The notes beneath the pieces are model-generated. The model saw only the letters and a list, made by a program, of their open reading frames with translations, ran no database searches and was not told the DNA's origin. The position numbers and the translations under genes are program-made. From Pseudomonas sp. RIT-PI-AD (GTDB taxonomy: Bacteria; Pseudomonadota; Gammaproteobacteria; Pseudomonadales; Pseudomonadaceae), in contig NZ_JANZKU010000001.1 of NCBI RefSeq assembly GCF_025642785.1, positions 1 through 64,000 of the forward strand: a stretch of DNA of 64,000 nt. The letters are read 5' to 3'. This document shows positions 34,532 through 43,695 of this stretch, one piece after another; the first letter of the stretch is position 1; the number at the start of each line of letters is the position of its first letter.

Positions 34532-35100
34532 GAAACCTGGTGCTGGGACTGGTGCTGGCCAGCGGCGGCGCCTGGGCCGCCGCCACCGACGATTACCTGA
34601 ACGGCCAGCGTGCCCTGGACGCGGGCAACCGCGACAAGGCCGTCTACCTGCTGGAGCAGGCTGCCGGCGCCGGCCTGGTGGATGCCCAATTGCGGCTCGG
34701 CGAACTGCTCCCCGGCCAGCCGGGCGAGCGCTGGCTGCGCGAGGCGGTGCGCCAGGGCTCGCGCCCGGCGGCGGAGAACCTCGCCCAGCGCTACTACGAC
34801 GGCAGCGCCTACCGTCGCGCGGCGCAATGCTGGCTGAAGACCGCGGGGCAGGGCAGCAGCGCCGCCCAGGCGCGCCTGGGCGCCCTGCAGGTGGTCGGCT
34901 ACGGCTTGCCGAAGGACAAGACCCAGGCGTTCGCCTGGATGAACCTGGCCGCCAGTGCCGGCGACGCCGAGGTGATCGCCCTGCGCGACACCCTCGGCGA
35001 GCAGTTGCCGGCCGACCAGCGCGAAGCCGGCGAAGCGCTGTCGCGGACCCTCACCGAGCACCCGCCGGAGCTGGCCGGCGAGCCGCCCTGCGGCGAATGA
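34528..35100 (+). CDS. exported Sel1-repeat protein
   Basis: A 190-residue protein starting with GTG at 34528 and overlapping the cysK stop by 4 bases. The N-terminus ([20 protein letters not shown]) is a cleavable signal peptide with an AxA site. The rest consists of tetratricopeptide-like Sel1 repeats (for example [14 protein letters not shown] and [20 protein letters not shown]). Periplasmic Sel1 proteins are scaffolds for protein contacts. The precise partner is unknown. Confidence 0.82.
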   Translation: MRNLVLGLVLASGGAWAAATDDYLNGQRALDAGNRDKAVYLLEQAAGAGLVDAQLRLGELLPGQPGERWLREAVRQGSRPAAENLAQRYYDGSAYRRAAQCWLKTAGQGSSAAQARLGALQVVGYGLPKDKTQAFAWMNLAASAGDAEVIALRDTLGEQLPADQREAGEALSRTLTEHPPELAGEPPCGE

Positions 35101-35218
35101 TCCGGGCCCGGGTCGCCCGCGTGGGTGGCCCGGCAGGGGCGACCGCTCTTCGGGAAGGGCTCGAAGCCTGGCGAAAATCCTGTAAAGTGCGCGCCTTTCC
35201 GGTCTACGGCATCCGTCC

Positions 35219-35554
35219 ATGAAGTTCCGCTTGTCGCCCGTCGAACCCTTTTCCATGCGCCCCTTGCCCCTGCGCGTCGCGCTCTGGCTGCTGGACGATT
35301 CGCCCTTCGGCGAGGCGGCCAGCGTGAAGAAGATCGCCGGCCACCTGCTGCGCCAGCCGGCCCGGCGGGGCGTGGTGCAGGCGCAAAGCCGTCTCGGCCG
35401 CCTGCTCTGCCACGAAGCGGCGGACATCTGCGCGCGGCGGCGCGGCCAGGAGTTGCTGCGCCAGGCCGCGCGCGCCGGCGACTCGCCCGCGCGCCACGCC
35501 CTCGACCAACTCAACCCGCAACTGCGCCTGAACGTCCGCGCCCGGCCGCGCTGA
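35219..35554 (+). CDS. small Sel1-repeat-like protein
   Basis: A 111-residue basic protein with two degenerate Sel1-like repeats (GVVQAQSRLGRLLCHEAAD and AGDSPARHALDQL). No signal peptide is evident. It follows the longer Sel1 gene by 118 bases and precedes rmuC by 48. A soluble helical protein of unknown role. Confidence 0.75.
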   Translation: MKFRLSPVEPFSMRPLPLRVALWLLDDSPFGEAASVKKIAGHLLRQPARRGVVQAQSRLGRLLCHEAADICARRRGQELLRQAARAGDSPARHALDQLNPQLRLNVRARPR

Positions 35555-35602
35555 GCGCCGGCGCCCCGGTATACTGCCGGCCCTTCTGTCGCGGAGCCGG
35601 CC

Positions 35603-37087
35603 ATGCCCATCGATCTGTCCGCTCACCTGCCTGCCCTGCTGCTCGGCCTGTTCATCGCCGCGCTGCCCCTGATCGTGCTGCTCTGGCGGTTGCAGCGGCG
35701 CCTGGACCTGGAGACCCCGGCGCGGGCGCTGCTGGAGGAGCGCCTGAGCAATGCCCAACTGGCCCAGGACGGCCTCTCCGCGCAACTTGAGGCGGAACGC
35801 CATGAATTGCGCGACGCGCGGCAGACCCTGGCCCGGCAGCAGGCCGAACTGGCGGCCCTGGCGCGGGAGAACGAATTGCTCGACCTGGAGCGGGAGACCG
35901 CCCGCGAGACCCTGCGCGACTCGACCCAGGAGCGCGAGCGCAAGGACGCCGAGCTGCGCCGCCTGGACAGCGAGCGGGCGGCCCTGGGCGCCGAATTGCG
36001 CGAACAACAGGACGCCCACCAACAACGCCTGAGCGACCTGCAGGCGGCCCGCGACGACCTGCGCGCGCAATTCGCCGAGCTGGCCGGGAAGATCTTCGAC
36101 GAGCGCGAGCAGCGTTTCGCCGACACCAGCCAGCAGCGCCTCGGCCAACTCCTCGATCCGCTCAAGGAGCGCCTCCAGGCCTTCGAGAAACGGGTCGAGG
36201 ACAGCTACCAGCAGGAAGCCCGCGAGCGATTCTCGCTGGGCAAGGAACTGGAGCGCCTGCAACAGCTGAACCAGCGCCTGGGCGACGAGGCGACCAACCT
36301 GACCCGTGCCCTCAAGGGCCAGAAGACCCAGGGCAACTGGGGCGAACTGGTGCTGGAGCGGGTGCTGGAGCACGCCGGCCTGGAAAAGGGCCGCGAGTAC
36401 CAGACCCAGGTCACCCTGCTCAGCGCCGACGGCGAGCGCTTCCAGCCGGACGTGTTGATCCGCCTGCCCGGCGACAAGCAGGTGGTGGTGGATGCCAAGG
36501 TCAGCCTCAACGCCTACCAGCAGTACATCGTCGCCGACGACGAGGCCCAGCGGCAGCAGGCGCTCAAGCAGCACGTCCTGTCGCTGCGCACCCACCTCAA
36601 GGGCCTCGCCGGCAAGGACTACAAGCGCCTGGAGGGTCTGCACAGCCTGGACTTCGTGCTGCTCTTCGTGCCCATCGAGGCCGCTTTCGCCTGTGCCCTG
36701 CAATACGACCAGAACCTGTTCCAGGAAGCCTTCGAGCGCAACGTGGTGATCGTCAGCCCGACCACCCTGCTGGTCACCCTGCGGGTGATCGACAGCCTCT
36801 GGCGCCAGGAGCGGCAGAGCCAGAACGCCCGGGAAATCGCCGAACGCGCCGGTTGGCTCTACGACAAATTCGCGCTCTTCGTGCAGGACCTGGAGGAGGT
36901 CGGCAGTCGCCTGCGACAACTGGACAAGGCCTACGCCGGTGCCCGTAACAAGCTCTGCGAAGGCCGCGGCAACCTGATCGGCCGCGCCGAACAGCTCAAG
37001 CAGCTGGGCGCCCGCGCCAGCAAAAGCCTGCCCGCCGACCTGCTGGAACGCGCCGCCGAAGCCGAACCGGCCGAGCGGGACGAATAG
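35603..37087 (+). CDS. rmuC: DNA recombination protein RmuC
   Basis: A 494-residue protein with an N-terminal membrane helix (residues 8-28), a long coiled coil (about 40-230) and the C-terminal RmuC nuclease-like domain containing QGNWGELVLERVLEHAGL and KQVVVDAKVSLNAY, the latter resembling a PD-(D/E)xK core. In E. coli it limits recombination at short inverted repeats. The length and order are normal. Confidence 0.93.
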   Translation: MPIDLSAHLPALLLGLFIAALPLIVLLWRLQRRLDLETPARALLEERLSNAQLAQDGLSAQLEAERHELRDARQTLARQQAELAALARENELLDLERETARETLRDSTQERERKDAELRRLDSERAALGAELREQQDAHQQRLSDLQAARDDLRAQFAELAGKIFDEREQRFADTSQQRLGQLLDPLKERLQAFEKRVEDSYQQEARERFSLGKELERLQQLNQRLGDEATNLTRALKGQKTQGNWGELVLERVLEHAGLEKGREYQTQVTLLSADGERFQPDVLIRLPGDKQVVVDAKVSLNAYQQYIVADDEAQRQQALKQHVLSLRTHLKGLAGKDYKRLEGLHSLDFVLLFVPIEAAFACALQYDQNLFQEAFERNVVIVSPTTLLVTLRVIDSLWRQERQSQNAREIAERAGWLYDKFALFVQDLEEVGSRLRQLDKAYAGARNKLCEGRGNLIGRAEQLKQLGARASKSLPADLLERAAEAEPAERDE

Positions 37088-37187
37088 CCCGCGATCGCGG
37101 ACGGCGGTCCCTCGGCCCCGCGCCGGCCCCGACCGAGCCTGGGAGCGCGCGGCGCCTCGAAACGCCTCCTGCGTCCTGGGGGCGCGC

Positions 37188-40100
37188 TCAGCGCAGGTCC
37201 AGGTGACGGCTCAGCAGGGCGCGCAAAGCCGCCGGCTTGACCGGCTTGGGCAGGTAGTCGAGGCCCGCGGCATGCACCTCGGCGACCAACTCGGCGCGTG
37301 CGTCGGCGCTGATCACCACCCCCGGCAGCGGCTCGCCCAGGCGGGTGCGCAGCCAGGCCATCAAGGCGGTGCCGGTGTCGCCCTGGTCGAGGTGGTAGTC
37401 CACCAACGCCAGTTGCGGTTGATGCGCCTCCAGCAAGCGTTCGCAATCCTGGCGGTCCCGCGCGGTGAGCACCTGGCAGCCCCAGCGGCTCAGCAGGCTG
37501 TGCATGCCGGTGAGGATGCTGTCCTCGTTATCCACGCACAGCACCCAGGCGCCGCCCAGCGGCTGGCCGCTGTCGACCGGCGCGGCGGCCGGCGCGGGCG
37601 AGGGCGCCGAGGCCAGCGGCACACTGACGCTGAATACGCTGCCCTTGCCCGGCCAGGAGCGTACCTCCAGGCGATGGCCCAGCACCCGACACAGCCCGTC
37701 GGCGATCGCCAGGCCCAGGCCCAGGCCCTTTTCCGCGCGGGTCTGGTGGCTGTCCAGGCGCTTGAATTCCTCGAAGATCACCTTGCGCTTGTCCTCCGGG
37801 ATGCCCGGGCCGCGGTCCCACACTTCCAGGCGCAGGTGACCCGGTTCGCGGCGCACGCCGAGCAGCACCTGGCCGCTGGCATAGCGGAAGGCGTTGGTGA
37901 GGAAGTTCTGCAACACCCGACGCAGCAGCTTGGGGTCGCTGTCGACCGCCAGGCGGCTGCCGCGCAGGCGGAAGTCCATGGCCTGGTCCCGCGCCAGTAC
38001 CTGGAACTCGGCGCCCAGCGCGTCGAACAACACCGCCAGCGGGAAGGCATCGCGCTCCGGGGTGATGCGGCCGTTCTCCAGGCGCGAGATGTCCAGCAGG
38101 TCGCTGATCAGGTCCTCGGCCGAGCGCAGCGCGCTGTCCAGGTGGCCGACCAGCGGCCGCGCCTCCGCCGGCAGCCCGTCCTGCTGGTGGGCGAGGGCGG
38201 CGGAAAACAGCCGGGCGGCGTTCAGCGGCTGCATCAGGTCGTGGCTGACGGCGGCGAGGAAACGGGTCTTCGACTGGTTGGCCGCCTCGGCGTGGCCCTT
38301 GGCTTCGATCAGCGCCTGGTTGAGCTGCGACAGCTCGTGGGTGCGCTCGGCGACCCGCCGCTCCAGGCCTTCGTTGGCGTCCTTGAGCGCGCGCTCCGCC
38401 TCGCGGAACGCGGTGATGTCGGTGAAGCTCATGACGAAGCCGCCGCCGGGCATCGGGTTGCCGATCAGTTCGATCACCCGGCCGTTGGGGAACAGCCGCT
38501 CCGAGGTGTGCGCCGTGCCCTGGCGCATCCAGTACAGGCGGCGCGCCACGTGGGCTTCGGCGTCGCCGGGGCCGCAGAGGCCGCGCTCGGCGTTGTAGCG
38601 GATGATCTCGGCGATCGGCCGGCCGACGCTGATCAAGCCTTCCGGGTACTCGAAGAGTTCCTGGTAACGATGGTTCCACGCCACCAGGCGCAGCGACTGG
38701 TCGACCACGCTGATGCCCTGGGTGATGTTCTCGATGGCGCCCTGCAACAGCGCGCGGTTGAACTGCAGCACCTCGGAGGCTTCGTCGGCGATGCGCACCA
38801 CGTCCTCCACCTGCATCTCGCGGCCCTCGATGGCGGCCTTCACCACCGCCCGCGCCGAGGAAGCGCCGAGCACCCCGGCGAGCAGGCGCTCGGTGTGAGT
38901 GATCCATTCGGCGTTGGCGTTCTGCAGGGCATTGAAGTCCTTGCCCTGGCGCGAGGCGAAGCGCACGAAGCTCTGCCGCGCGCGTTCCTCGCCGACGAAG
39001 CGGCCGGCCAGCATCGACAGGTCTTCCACCTTCACCGCCAGCAGCGAGCGGCTGCTCGGCCGCACCGAGGCGTCTTGGCCGATGAAGCGGCTGGCCTGCC
39101 AGTGCTCGGACACCCGCGTGCGGGAGAACACCGAGACCAGGGCGAACACCAGCCAGTTGCCGGTGAGCGACAGCACCACGCCCTGGGTCATGGCGTCGAT
39201 CGGCAGGCCGAAGGGGTTGTCGCCGAGCCAGATCAGCCCGGGGAAGGCTTGCAGCGACCAGCCCAGGCCCCGCGCCACCAGCGGAAGCACCAGGGTGTAG
39301 AACCACAGCGCGGCGCCGGTGGCGAGGCCGGCGAACACCCCGCGGCGGTTGGCCTGCTTCCAATAGAGCGCGCCGAGCATGGCGGGCGCCAACTGGGTGA
39401 TGGCGGCGAACGCCACCTGGCCGATGGTGGCGAGGCTGGCGCTGGGGCCGAACAACCGGTAGCAGACATAGGCCAGCAGCAGGATCACCAGGATGCTCAC
39501 CCGGCGCACCGAGAGCAGCCAGTGGCGGAACACCTCGAACGGTCGCTCGGCGTTCTGCCGGCGCAGCAGGGCCGGCAGCACGATGTCGTTGCAGAGCATG
39601 GTGGACAGCGCCACCGAGGCCACGATCACCATCCCGGTGGCCGCCGAGGCGCCGCCGATGAACGCCAGCAGCGCCAGGGCCGGATGCGCCTCGGCCAGCG
39701 GCAGGCTGATGACGAAGGAGTCCGGCAGCACGTCCGCGGACAGGTGCAGTTGCCCGGCCAGGGCGATGGGCACCACGAACAGCGCGGCCAGCACCAGGTA
39801 ACCGGGGAATACCCAGCGCGCCAGCACCAGGTCGCGCGGCTCGGTGTTCTCCACCACGGTGACGTGGAACTGCCGCGGCAGGCAGAAGATCGCCATCAGC
39901 GCCACCCCGGTCTGCACGAACATCGACGGCCAGTCCAGGGTCTTCTGCCAGAAGTCGTGCAACTGCGGCGCGGCGCGGGCCTGTTCCAGCAGGTCGCCGA
40001 ACCCGTCGTGCAGGCCATAGGTGGCGAAGACGCCGACCGCGATGAACGCCAGCAGCTTGACCAGCGACTCGAAGGCGATCGCCAGCACCATCCCGCGGTG

Positions 40101-40658
40101 GTGCTCGGTGCCGTCGAGGTTGCGCGTGCCGAAGAGGATGGTGAACAGCGCCAGCACCAGCGAGACGATCAGCGCGGTGTCCTGGGCGCGGGTGCCGGTC
40201 GATTCCGCGCCGGCGCCGATCAGCAGGTTCACCCCGAGCACGATGCCCTTGAGCTGCAAGGCGATGTAGGGCAGGACGCCGACCAGGCAGATCAGCGCGA
40301 CCACCACCGCCAGGGATTGCGACTTGCCGTAGCGGGCGGCGATGAAGTCGGCGATCGAGGTGATGTTCTCCTGCTTGCTGATCAGCACCATCTTCTGCAG
40401 CAGCCAGGGGGCGAACAGCAGCAACAGCACCGGGCCGAGGTAGATGGGCAGGAACGACCAGAGCTGCCCGGCGGCCTGGCCGACCGCGCCGAAGAAGGTC
40501 CAACTGGTGCAGTACACCGTCAGCGACAGGCTGTAGACCCAGGCGCGCAGGCGCGGGGAGAGCGGCGCGCGACGATGGTCGCCATAGAAGGCGATGGCGA
40601 ACAGGACAGCCATATAGACGAGGGCGACCGCTGCGATCGACCCGCTGGACAGGGACAT
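37188..40658 (-). CDS. hybrid sensor histidine kinase with sodium:solute symporter-like input domain
   Basis: A 1156-residue membrane hybrid kinase. The N-terminal 500 residues form a multi-helix sodium/solute symporter-like module. It is followed by a STAC-like linker (to about 590), a PAS domain (around 630-740), a coiled coil, a HisKA domain with His806 in AAVSHDLMQPLNAARL, an ATPase domain (DRGPGIPEDKRK, KGLGLGLAI) and a receiver domain with Asp1087 in LALVDYHLD. The build is that of CbrA and its relatives and, by memory of gene order with the next GNAT and AraC genes, of PA3271 in P. aeruginosa. No cognate response regulator gene is adjacent. Confidence 0.9.
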   Translation of the reverse strand: MSLSSGSIAAVALVYMAVLFAIAFYGDHRRAPLSPRLRAWVYSLSLTVYCTSWTFFGAVGQAAGQLWSFLPIYLGPVLLLLFAPWLLQKMVLISKQENITSIADFIAARYGKSQSLAVVVALICLVGVLPYIALQLKGIVLGVNLLIGAGAESTGTRAQDTALIVSLVLALFTILFGTRNLDGTEHHRGMVLAIAFESLVKLLAFIAVGVFATYGLHDGFGDLLEQARAAPQLHDFWQKTLDWPSMFVQTGVALMAIFCLPRQFHVTVVENTEPRDLVLARWVFPGYLVLAALFVVPIALAGQLHLSADVLPDSFVISLPLAEAHPALALLAFIGGASAATGMVIVASVALSTMLCNDIVLPALLRRQNAERPFEVFRHWLLSVRRVSILVILLLAYVCYRLFGPSASLATIGQVAFAAITQLAPAMLGALYWKQANRRGVFAGLATGAALWFYTLVLPLVARGLGWSLQAFPGLIWLGDNPFGLPIDAMTQGVVLSLTGNWLVFALVSVFSRTRVSEHWQASRFIGQDASVRPSSRSLLAVKVEDLSMLAGRFVGEERARQSFVRFASRQGKDFNALQNANAEWITHTERLLAGVLGASSARAVVKAAIEGREMQVEDVVRIADEASEVLQFNRALLQGAIENITQGISVVDQSLRLVAWNHRYQELFEYPEGLISVGRPIAEIIRYNAERGLCGPGDAEAHVARRLYWMRQGTAHTSERLFPNGRVIELIGNPMPGGGFVMSFTDITAFREAERALKDANEGLERRVAERTHELSQLNQALIEAKGHAEAANQSKTRFLAAVSHDLMQPLNAARLFSAALAHQQDGLPAEARPLVGHLDSALRSAEDLISDLLDISRLENGRITPERDAFPLAVLFDALGAEFQVLARDQAMDFRLRGSRLAVDSDPKLLRRVLQNFLTNAFRYASGQVLLGVRREPGHLRLEVWDRGPGIPEDKRKVIFEEFKRLDSHQTRAEKGLGLGLAIADGLCRVLGHRLEVRSWPGKGSVFSVSVPLASAPSPAPAAAPVDSGQPLGGAWVLCVDNEDSILTGMHSLLSRWGCQVLTARDRQDCERLLEAHQPQLALVDYHLDQGDTGTALMAWLRTRLGEPLPGVVISADARAELVAEVHAAGLDYLPKPVKPAALRALLSRHLDLR

Positions 40659-40931
40659 GCGAACTCCGGGACAGGATGGATGCGCCGGTATCCGGCTTCA
40701 CCGCGGCGCCGGAATGGCCGCGGGGGCTTCTGGCGCCTGCCCGCCAGTTTCGCACCAAAGCGGCGCCCCGTCAGTCGGCTGCGACCAAGGTCGCGGTAAG
40801 GCTTGAGCGCCCCGGAGAGGGCTGTTAGCGTGGCAGCCCTGGCCGCCGAGACAGCACGCGGCCGGCCTGCGGCGGCGAGGTCATGAAACGCTGCGTCGGC
40901 AGGGCTTTTTTCCATTTCGAGGTATCCATAG

Positions 40932-41501
40932 ATGTTCGCACCCCAACCGGTCACCTTGCAGCGGGGCGCCTTGCGCCTGGAGCCGCTGAGCGAGGCCGAT
41001 ATCCCGGAATTGCTCGCCCTGGCCGAGGAGAATCGCGACGAGCTGATCTACATGAGCGGGCCGCTGCGTCCTGACTGGTATCGCCAGGGGCTCGCCGACC
41101 AGCGCGAGGGCCGCGCCGTGGTGTTCAGCATCCGCCTGGGCGACATCCTGGTCGGCACCAGCCGCTTCGCCGACTTCGTCAACACCCTGCCGGCCGCCGA
41201 GCTCGGCTGGACCTGGCTCGCCCGTGGCGAGCACAGCAGCGGGCTGAACGCATCGATCAAGTACCTGATGCTGCGCCACGCCTTCGAGGAGTGGCAGCTG
41301 GTGCGCGTGCAACTGAAGACCGCGGCGAGCAACCTGCGCTCGCAACGGGCCATCGAGAAGCTCGGCGCCCGCCACGAGGGCCTGCTGCGCAACCACCGTC
41401 GCCTCTCCGACGGGCGCCTCGACGACACCCAGCTGTACAGCATCACCGACCGCGAATGGCCGGCGATCAAGCAGCAACTGGAAGCCCAGTTCAGCGGCTG
41501 A
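40932..41501 (+). CDS. GNAT-family N-acetyltransferase (RimJ/RimL-like)
   Basis: A 189-residue acetyltransferase. The block LGWTWLARGEHSSGLNASIK followed by RVQLKTAASNLRSQRAIEKLGARHEG is typical of RimJ/RimL-type enzymes, the second part being the acetyl-CoA region. It overlaps the following AraC gene by one base. The substrate (protein N-terminus or small amine) is not evident. Confidence 0.9.
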   Translation: MFAPQPVTLQRGALRLEPLSEADIPELLALAEENRDELIYMSGPLRPDWYRQGLADQREGRAVVFSIRLGDILVGTSRFADFVNTLPAAELGWTWLARGEHSSGLNASIKYLMLRHAFEEWQLVRVQLKTAASNLRSQRAIEKLGARHEGLLRNHRRLSDGRLDDTQLYSITDREWPAIKQQLEAQFSG

Positions 41502-42352
41502 TGGACCGCCCGAGCGCGCGCGAGAACGCCCACCTCTGGCACCCGCCCAGCCTCGAAGGGCTGGAGCTGCTCTCGGCGCGCTTCGTCGAGCATCGCTTCT
41601 CCCCGCACGCGCACGAAGGCTACGTGATCGCCGTGCTGGAAGCCGGGGCCGAGCGCTATCGCTACCGGGGCGAGGAACACCTGGTCAGCGCCGGCGGCCT
41701 GGCGTTGCTCAACCCGGACGAGGTCCACACCGGCCACAAGGGGCACGACGACGGCTGGCGCTACCGGGTCTTCTATCCGCCTGCCGCCCTGTTGCAAGCG
41801 CTGCCCGTCGAGCTGGAGCTGCCTGCCCATGCCCCTCGTTTCGCCGGCAGCGTGCACCGCGACGCCGACCTGGTGTGTCGCCTGCTCGAGCTTCACCGGC
41901 AGTTGGAAAGCGGCGCGCCCGCGCTGCAACAGCAAACCGTCTGGCGCGAGACCATGCTCGCCGTGCTGCAACGCCACGCCGGCCTGGGGCAACCGCGCGC
42001 GCCGGGAACGGAGCCGCTCGCGGTGCGTCACGCCAAGGAATTGCTGCGCGCGCGGTTGGCGGAGCCGCCCTCCCTGGAGGCGCTCGCCGCCGCCGTGAAC
42101 CTCTCGCCGTTCCACTTCGCCCGGGTCTTTCGCCGCGCCACGGGAATGCCGCCCCACGCCTGGCTCAAGCAACTGCGCCTGGATCAGGCTCGCGGCCTGC
42201 TTAAGTGCGGCCTGGCACCGGCGGCGGTGGCCACGCAACTGGGTTTTTCCGACCAGAGCCACCTCAACCGGCAGTTCAAGCAGGCCTATGGCGTGACCCC
42301 GGGCGATTACCGCCAGGCCTGCGCGAGGCCGTTCCAGGCCGGGCACGCCTGA
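41501..42352 (+). CDS. AraC-family transcriptional regulator
   Basis: A 283-residue regulator. An N-terminal cupin-like sensing domain (FVEHRFSPHAHEGYVIAVLE) precedes two C-terminal helix-turn-helix motifs (PPSLEALAAAVNLSPFHFAR and AAVATQLGFSDQSHLNRQFK). Translation is coupled to the GNAT gene by a TGATG overlap. It lies just upstream of azlCD on the same strand and is the obvious candidate regulator of that exporter. Confidence 0.92.
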   Translation: MDRPSARENAHLWHPPSLEGLELLSARFVEHRFSPHAHEGYVIAVLEAGAERYRYRGEEHLVSAGGLALLNPDEVHTGHKGHDDGWRYRVFYPPAALLQALPVELELPAHAPRFAGSVHRDADLVCRLLELHRQLESGAPALQQQTVWRETMLAVLQRHAGLGQPRAPGTEPLAVRHAKELLRARLAEPPSLEALAAAVNLSPFHFARVFRRATGMPPHAWLKQLRLDQARGLLKCGLAPAAVATQLGFSDQSHLNRQFKQAYGVTPGDYRQACARPFQAGHA

Positions 42353-42502
42353 CCGAAAGGCCTGTCGCTCCCCGGATGGGCGGAACGCGCCGGACGAGAA
42401 GCCGCGTCGGCCGAAGGTCTCCAGCCCCCGGGGAACTGCGCAAGATCGTTCAAGACCGCCGCACGGGCCTGGCCCTATCGTGCAGGGCCAGAAGGAGGTC
42501 CC

Positions 42503-43216
42503 ATGTCCCGCTCGCACGAATTCGCCCACGGCGTCCGCGATACCCTGCCGATGATCCTCGGCGCCATTCCCTTCGGTATCATTTTCGGCACCCTGGCGGG
42601 TGGCGCCGGTTTCACCGCCTGGGAAACCCTGGGCATGTCGCTGCTGGTCTACGCCGGGTCGGCGCAATTCATCGCCATCACCCTGGTCGGCGGCGGCGCG
42701 GGGCTGGCCGTGGTGCTGCTGACCACCCTGGTGGTGAACCTGCGGCATGCGCTGTACAGCGCCACCTTGCAGCCCTTCGTGCGCCATCTGCCGACACGCT
42801 GGCGGATGCCGCTGGCATTCTGGCTGACCGACGAGACCTTCGCCGTGGTGCAGCAGCGCTATGCCGAACCCGACCGGGTCGCGCACAAGCACTGGTACTT
42901 CCTCGGGTCCTGCCTGGCGATGTATGGCAATTGGCTGCTCTGTACCCTCGTGGGGGTCGCCTTCGGCCAGGTGGTGCCCAACCTGGCGGCCTGGGGCCTG
43001 GATTTCGCCATGCTGGCCACCTTCATCGGGATCGTCGTGCCCATGTTGCGCAACCGTCCCCAGGTGGCCGCCGCACTGGCCGCCGCCGGGGTGGCCCTGG
43101 TCTTCCAGGGCCTGCCCTACAAGCTGGGACTGATGGTCGCCGCACTCAGCGGCATCGCCGTCGGCGTGGCGCTGGAGCGACGCGGGGCCGCAGCCCTCCT
43201 GGGGGAGGGCGCCTGA
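42503..43216 (+). CDS. azlC: AzlC-family branched-chain amino acid exporter, large subunit
   Basis: A 237-residue membrane protein with the AzlC opening block (VRDTLPMILGAIPFGIIFG) and about six or seven helices. AzlC and AzlD together export branched-chain amino acids or analogues. An AAGGAGG ribosome site precedes the ATG. It overlaps azlD by one base. Confidence 0.9.
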   Translation: MSRSHEFAHGVRDTLPMILGAIPFGIIFGTLAGGAGFTAWETLGMSLLVYAGSAQFIAITLVGGGAGLAVVLLTTLVVNLRHALYSATLQPFVRHLPTRWRMPLAFWLTDETFAVVQQRYAEPDRVAHKHWYFLGSCLAMYGNWLLCTLVGVAFGQVVPNLAAWGLDFAMLATFIGIVVPMLRNRPQVAAALAAAGVALVFQGLPYKLGLMVAALSGIAVGVALERRGAAALLGEGA

Positions 43217-43545
43217 TGCAGAACCTCGGCTTGATCCTCGGCATGGCGGCGATCACCTTCGCCATCCGCTACAGCCTGTTCGCCTGGCCCGACCTGCGCT
43301 TTCCGCCGCTGGTGCGCCAGGGCCTGCACTACGTGCCCACGTCCGTGCTCAGCGCCATCGTGGTGCCCGGTATGCTGCTGCCCGACGGCCGCCACTGGTG
43401 GCTGGCTTGGGACAATGCCTACCTGCTGGGCGGCCTCGCCACCCTCTTGATCGCCGCGCTCAGCCGCCACCTGCTGGCGACCATCGGCGGCGGATTGGCC
43501 TGCTTCTTCCTGCTGCGCTGGGCGTTCGGCCAGTTGCCGCTGTAG
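43216..43545 (+). CDS. azlD: AzlD-family small exporter subunit
   Basis: A 109-residue protein with three or four hydrophobic helices and the family block MAAITFAIRYSLFAW. The start at 43216 overlaps the azlC stop as ATGA, so translation is coupled. It is the small partner of AzlC in the exporter. Confidence 0.9.
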   Translation: MQNLGLILGMAAITFAIRYSLFAWPDLRFPPLVRQGLHYVPTSVLSAIVVPGMLLPDGRHWWLAWDNAYLLGGLATLLIAALSRHLLATIGGGLACFFLLRWAFGQLPL

Positions 43546-43695
43546 CGGCCGGCGCCGTGGAATCCGAGAATCGGGTCGCGCGGCAGGCGGAAAATTCGCC
43601 GAATCCGTCGAATCCTGTGGCTTTGCAACGAGCTCTTGCAGTCCAATGCGAACCGCCAGCCGGCCACTTCTCATTCCTTCAGGCGCCACGGGATC

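Noticed and set aside
37203-40799. 1198-codon plus-strand open frame opposite the sensor kinase
   Set aside because: The minus-strand frame encodes a complete kinase with every catalytic motif; the plus-strand product is His/Gln/Arg-rich shadow sequence.
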